25,598 bases of DNA from Solobacterium sp. (GTDB lineage Bacteria; Bacillota_I; Bacilli_A; Erysipelotrichales; Erysipelotrichaceae), in contig JAFWCP010000475.1 of the NCBI GenBank assembly GCA_017536845.1, forward strand, positions 1 through 25,598. The letters run 5' to 3'. The translations under genes were made by a program, and so were the position numbers. Position 1 is the stretch's first letter, and every line of letters starts with the position of its first letter. Positions 21,729 through 25,598 of this stretch are shown here, piece by piece. The notes below the pieces were generated by a model that saw only the letters and a list, made by a program, of their open reading frames with translations, made no database searches and was not told the DNA's origin.

Positions 21729-23117
21729 TCACTCCTTTTTCTTCTTCCATGGCGCTGCCATCGGGAAAGGCATCTCATGACTGTCCTCATGATCATGCTG
21801 ACGATGCCAGTCCAGAATCCATTCATACCGCCTTTTGCAGGAAGTCTCCTTTCCCTGGTCCGTCGGCTGATAATAATGCCTGCCTGTCAGGGCATCCGGC
21901 ATGCACTGCATATTGGTAATCTTATCCGGGGCATTGTGGGGGTACTGATAGCCATTGCCATAGCCAAGATCCTTCTGCAGCTTTGTATAGGCTGCCCTGA
22001 CTGCCAGAGGGATCGGGTCGGTGTCATGTTCTGCCGCATCCTTGCGGGCAGCTTCATAGGCCAGATACACGGAATTGGATTTTGGGCACAGACAGAGATA
22101 GATGGTTGCTTCCGCAAGGTGCACGGCGCATTCCGGCATGCCGATCAGCCGTACTGCCTCGAAGCAGTTGACGGCAACATTCAGGGCATTGGGATCCGCA
22201 AGCCCGATGTCCTCGCCTGCAGCGTGGGTGAGACGGCGGGCAATCCAGACAGGATCCTCCCCGCCATCCAGCATGCGGGCCAGCCAGAAAAGAGCTGCGT
22301 CCACATCCGAGTTGCGCAGGCTTTCATGATAGGCAGAAATCACCTGGTTGTGTTCTTCTCCGCCCTTGTCATACAGCATGGATTTGCGTGTGATGCAGTC
22401 ACGGATGCTTTCCTGTGTCACATGAATGGTGCCATTGTCCTCTTCACTGTTCATCAGGATGGTTTCCAGCGTATTCAAGGCCGTGCGGCCGTCGCCTCTG
22501 GCAAAGTCGGCAATCATGGAAACCATGCCCTTCGGCATTTCAATCCGCATGTTCCCATAACCCCGCTCATCCTTGATTGCTCTGGTCAGCAGAGATTCCA
22601 GATCTTCCTGTTCAAGCGGCCGCATCAGGAAGACCCGGCATCTTGACAGCAGAGCGCCGTTGACTTCAAAAGAAGGGTTCTCCGTTGTAGCCCCGATCAG
22701 GACAATCGATCCCTTTTCAACAAAGGGCAGAAAGGCATCTTGCTGGGCTTTGTTGAAACGGTGGATTTCATCCACAAACAGGATGGTCTTCCTGCCCTGC
22801 TGACGAGACTGCTCAGCCTGGGCCATGACCGTGCGGATTTCCTTGATGCCGCTGGTAACAGCCGAAAAGTTGACAAAGGAAGCATGCGTATGGCTGGCAA
22901 TGATGGCTGCCAGCGTCGTTTTTCCCACACCCGGTGGGCCCCAGAAGATCATGGATGAAATACGGTCATGTTCAATCAGATTCCGCAGCAGCTTCCCTTC
23001 TGCAAGCAGATGCTTCTGGCCGACGAATTCACTGAGATCCTTCGGCCGCATGCGTGACGCCAGCGGTTCATAGGCCGGTCCCTCTGATTTTTCTTCAAAT
23101 AACAGCAGCTGTTCCAT
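21729..23117 (-). CDS. rarA: Replication-associated recombination protein A (MgsA/WHIP-type AAA ATPase)
   Basis: A 462-residue AAA+ ATPase. Walker A is G60-P-P-G-V-G-K-T67, Walker B is I-L-F-V-D116-E-I-H119-R-F, and sensor 1 is A-T-T-E-N-P-S-F. The lid region has R-G-D-G-R-T-A-L-N-T-L-E, and the tetramerisation half has H-Y-D/Y-H-E-S-L-R-N-S-D-V-D-A-A-L-F-W-L-A-R-M-L and A-G-E-D-I-G-L-A-D-P. Length and motifs are typical. RarA acts at stalled replication forks, linked to the clamp loader and recombination. The last 60 residues hold a proline-, histidine- and lysine-rich end. AGGAG lies upstream, and a consensus TATAAT is at 23149-23144 on the minus strand. Confidence 0.96.
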   Translation of the reverse strand: MEQLLLFEEKSEGPAYEPLASRMRPKDLSEFVGQKHLLAEGKLLRNLIEHDRISSMIFWGPPGVGKTTLAAIIASHTHASFVNFSAVTSGIKEIRTVMAQAEQSRQQGRKTILFVDEIHRFNKAQQDAFLPFVEKGSIVLIGATTENPSFEVNGALLSRCRVFLMRPLEQEDLESLLTRAIKDERGYGNMRIEMPKGMVSMIADFARGDGRTALNTLETILMNSEEDNGTIHVTQESIRDCITRKSMLYDKGGEEHNQVISAYHESLRNSDVDAALFWLARMLDGGEDPVWIARRLTHAAGEDIGLADPNALNVAVNCFEAVRLIGMPECAVHLAEATIYLCLCPKSNSVYLAYEAARKDAAEHDTDPIPLAVRAAYTKLQKDLGYGNGYQYPHNAPDKITNMQCMPDALTGRHYYQPTDQGKETSCKRRYEWILDWHRQHDHEDSHEMPFPMAAPWKKKKE

Positions 23118-23143
23118 ATGGTGTTCTCCTGATTCCGTCCTTC

Positions 23144-23149
23144 ATTATA
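23144..23149 (-). promoter_or_regulatory. Probable -10 of rarA
   Basis: TATAAT on the minus strand, 27 bases above the rarA ATG, in the 50-base gap after the ABC membrane gene. No good -35 is seen, and the upstream gene has no terminator, so some read-through is likely. Confidence 0.5.
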
Positions 23150-23167
23150 CTATGCCCGTCTCATTGC

Positions 23168-25126
23168 TTATGATTCCAGCATCTTTTTCTGCAGCACACA
23201 GGCTGCCGCAATGACGGTGATCACAACCGTAAGGGTACGGACAGGATGCACCGGCCAGTCATACTTCCATAAAGAGGAGATGCCATAGGGCATCACGACG
23301 GCAGTCAGAACAAGCAGGATCAGGCATCCTGAGGCATGGATGACATTCATCCGCTGCGAAAGATACAAAGCGGCTGTTTCAAACAGGACAATGACCGCAA
23401 AGACAAGGAATGCCTGCAGGATCAGAAAGACATATAGCGGCAGCGGGGAAGCAATCCCCATTGCACTTCGAAGATTCTGGTTCAAAGAGCCGATGTCATA
23501 ATGATTGAAAATCTTCCAGGCGTGAAAGCCAAAGACGATCAGATACATCAGCATTCCGAAAACACCAAAATACACAAGATGGCTCTTCAGGAATTTCCGT
23601 TTTCCTTTCCTTGCGGCATAGTACATCTTCCATAGCCCTGTCTGATAGACAGGCGATAGTACGGTGATCAGCCAGATGCATACCGGCAGAAAGACAAGCA
23701 GCCACCTTACATACCCGGATAAGGAACCGTTCTTATTGACAAGCAGTTCCATGCCGGTATGGTCACAAAAGACATCCGCGCCTGCTTCTTCTGCGTTCAT
23801 GATCTCCGTCTGGATCTGGGTAAGGTACGGAAGCCCCTCCATCAGCGCATAGCAGGAAAACATCTCTTCCTCTTCCGCTTCACTTAATTCTTCTTTTCCT
23901 TCCAGTTCCATTGCCCTTGCCTGGGCTTCCTGCATGGCAGAGATATCATTCTGCACCCGCTCCAGCAAAGCGTTGTCAATCCTGCCGTAATAGCGTTCAG
24001 CGTAGAATTCATATCGTTTTGCCTGGGTGGTCTTCACCGCCTCATAGCGCAGGGCGTCACTGCAGCAGTAGATCATCACCGCCAGCATGATCAGGATGCC
24101 TTTCTTTGTCACCAGCATCTCCCGCAGCCAGTACAGATCTGCCTGCCTGTACTTCCTGGCCTTCATTTCATTCTTATGGAACGACAGCTTTGTCTGTTTG
24201 TTGTAGCAGGATAAGGCAAGCAGGAAACAGAGCACCGATATCACAGCAACAGCCCCCAGCTGCACATACGGCATGCCGATGGCAGTATCCGGATGGTCAT
24301 ATGTCAGGATATGGTACACATTCCAGCTTTTCAGGAAGGCAAGCGGCGAGCTCAGGCTTAAGAACAGGTCAGCCAGATATTCAACAATCATGACGATCAG
24401 GAAAACGATGACCGTCAGGCCGATATTCCTGCTCTTTTCCATCAGCACCACAAACAGCCATACCAGGACCATGACCGTCAGCCACTTGAACACGTTCAGG
24501 TACAGGTCATACTGCAGGATGTTCCAGGTGATGTTGAACTGCATGTATCCTGTCACCGTCTGGATATGGGCAGAAAGGTCACAGCCGGCAAGGACCATTG
24601 CCAACAAGGCCGTACCGGTCTGCGCCAGAAGAAAAGCACAGAGTATCATTGCAATGACCGCCAGCTTGGCGAAGGCAAGCTTCTTTTCCGAAGTCTTTGC
24701 GGCCCGGTACATGTTTTCCATATGGTTGTCATGATCTTCATAAACCACCGTATACACCAGGACCATTCCCGCCAGCACATAGGCAAACGGGAACCAGTTC
24801 GTACTCTGCAGGACGGTGCGGATGACATGGTCATCCTGAAAGACAGGATCTTCTGCCAGCAGCACCTCAATGACAGCGATTTCCTTTTCAATCTCTTCCG
24901 TCCTTTCCGCAAACAGGATCGAACCGGCCTGGCCGCGCAGGGTTTCCAGCCGGGTGTTCAATGTTTCAACGTACCGATTCTGATACTCTTCGAAATGCCG
25001 TTCTCTGTTTTCCGGCAGAAAGACAGTTCCAAGCTGCAGAAGGCATACGAATAGAAAGACAAGGATTGTCATGCATGCAGACCTGCTGTGCAGGGTCCGG
25101 TAAAACTCCCCTTTCAGCATTGTCAT
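23168..25126 (-). CDS. ABC-2-type transporter membrane protein, internally duplicated
   Basis: A 652-residue membrane protein with two similar halves. Each has a first helix (about 18-38 and 342-358), a long extracytoplasmic loop rich in E, Q and R (about 40-110 and 360-473), a second helix, and then a cytoplasmic phrase of the same shape: M-E-N-M-Y-R-A-A-K-T-S-E-K-K (about 136-149) and L-W-K-M-Y-Y-A-A-R-K-G-K-R-K (about 498-511). Several more helices follow in each half. This is the ABC-2 permease pattern doubled in one chain, so one polypeptide may supply both membrane halves. The ATG at 25126 shares its A with the stop of the ATPase gene (TGATG); ATG at 25120 is also possible. Its substrate is unknown. 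Confidence 0.85.
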   Translation of the reverse strand: MTMLKGEFYRTLHSRSACMTILVFLFVCLLQLGTVFLPENRERHFEEYQNRYVETLNTRLETLRGQAGSILFAERTEEIEKEIAVIEVLLAEDPVFQDDHVIRTVLQSTNWFPFAYVLAGMVLVYTVVYEDHDNHMENMYRAAKTSEKKLAFAKLAVIAMILCAFLLAQTGTALLAMVLAGCDLSAHIQTVTGYMQFNITWNILQYDLYLNVFKWLTVMVLVWLFVVLMEKSRNIGLTVIVFLIVMIVEYLADLFLSLSSPLAFLKSWNVYHILTYDHPDTAIGMPYVQLGAVAVISVLCFLLALSCYNKQTKLSFHKNEMKARKYRQADLYWLREMLVTKKGILIMLAVMIYCCSDALRYEAVKTTQAKRYEFYAERYYGRIDNALLERVQNDISAMQEAQARAMELEGKEELSEAEEEEMFSCYALMEGLPYLTQIQTEIMNAEEAGADVFCDHTGMELLVNKNGSLSGYVRWLLVFLPVCIWLITVLSPVYQTGLWKMYYAARKGKRKFLKSHLVYFGVFGMLMYLIVFGFHAWKIFNHYDIGSLNQNLRSAMGIASPLPLYVFLILQAFLVFAVIVLFETAALYLSQRMNVIHASGCLILLVLTAVVMPYGISSLWKYDWPVHPVRTLTVVITVIAAACVLQKKMLES

Positions 25127-25598
25127 CACCCCAGCCAGTCCAGATAGACATCTTCCATGGTTGCCGGCACTTCATGGGGATATGTATTTTCCGAGATGAA
25201 GCGGATACGGATTTCGCCGTCCACCGCCATGCGGTTGACAACCTTTATGGTGCTGTCTTCGCCGGGAAGGGCTGCTTCCGAGGTTTCATAAACGTGGGTA
25301 TTCGCCATCAATGACGCCTGGTCGCTGACGGTCAGAATTTCCCCGTTTTTCATCATGATGATCCGATCGGCAATAAACTCGACATCAGAGATCACATGCG
25401 TGGCAATCAGGATGATCCTGTCTTCGGCAATGCGGGCAATGATATCCCGGAAATGCTTTCTTTCCAAAGGGTCAAGGCCGGCTGTGGGTTCATCGAGAAG
25501 CAGCAGTTTCGGTTCATTCAGCAAGGCCTGGGCAATCAGGACCCGCTGCCGCATGCCGCCGGAGAGGCTGCCAAGCTTCCTGTTCCTGATGTCATAGA
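25126..25598 (-). CDS. ABC transporter ATP-binding protein, N-terminal part outside window
   Basis: Only the last 157 codons are present; the frame is open to the window end, so Walker A lies beyond it. Visible are the ABC signature L-S-G-G-M-R-Q-R, Walker [14 protein letters not shown], the switch histidine in A-T-H-V-I-S-D, and a C-terminal extension ending D-W-L-G. It is coupled by a shared stop/start with the membrane protein, so they form one exporter or membrane-remodelling ABC system. The signature with L-S-G-G-M is usual for ABC-2 exporters of the antibiotic-resistance and bacitracin type; the substrate is unknown. Confidence 0.93.
   Translation of the reverse strand, partial: YDIRNRKLGSLSGGMRQRVLIAQALLNEPKLLLLDEPTAGLDPLERKHFRDIIARIAEDRIILIATHVISDVEFIADRIIMMKNGEILTVSDQASLMANTHVYETSEAALPGEDSTIKVVNRMAVDGEIRIRFISENTYPHEVPATMEDVYLDWLG

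Noticed and set aside
21690..22646. 318-codon plus-strand frame opposite rarA
   Set aside because: rarA on the minus strand is unambiguous.

Overview
The window looks like a chromosomal stretch from a Gram-positive Bacillota (Firmicutes), most likely a gut member of the Erysipelotrichales or a related class. This is inferred from strong AGGAGG-type ribosome sites, many lipobox lipoproteins, a NarL-type two-component pair, a YdjG/YdjH/YdjI-like cassette and roughly balanced base composition. I see no tRNA, rRNA, CRISPR array, phage or insertion sequence. Coding is dense, and most products act at the membrane or are lipid anchored.

Layout. Positions 1-1569 (+) hold two related, probably tandem-duplicated genes, the second a lipoprotein, closed by a terminator. 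Positions 1639-2321 (-) hold a 45-residue peptide gene and a proline-rich lipoprotein that share the same C-terminal tail, each with its own terminator. Then come a DUF1848 protein (2536-3462, -) and a MATE exporter (3634-4998, -). Positions 5091-9699 (-) form a four-gene operon: SPFH protein, zinc-ribbon membrane protein, double TPM-domain membrane protein and lipoprotein. Its first three genes match the partners of PspA in Bacillus (YdjI, YdjG, YdjH), but no pspA is present. A divergent promoter region separates this operon from a cytosolic 5'-nucleotidase-like phosphoesterase (9840-11300, +).

Positions 11287-14120 look accessory. They hold a gene with a poorly defined start (11287-12264, -), a coiled-coil protein with a possible PD-(D/E)XK nuclease core (12316-13530, -), and about 590 bases without a convincing gene that contain a 45-base direct repeat, a terminator-like hairpin and an inverted repeat. 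A hypothetical acidic protein follows (14121-14774, +).

Positions 14812-19107 (-) hold the most distinctive unit: three overlapping genes. A 769-residue lipid-anchored sensor combines a solute-binding-like domain, seven membrane segments and a degenerate kinase-like tail. It is translationally coupled to a sensor histidine kinase and a LuxR-type response regulator. A 16-base perfect palindrome lies between this cassette and a divergent lipoprotein operon (19213-20895, +), whose three genes encode a lipoprotein, a DUF6935-like protein and a small lipoprotein with three VYGPP repeats. The regulator may control that operon, but this is inference.

Positions 20912-25598 (-) hold a HAD phosphatase behind rarA, then a tandem-duplicated ABC-2 type membrane protein coupled to an ABC ATPase that runs off the window end.
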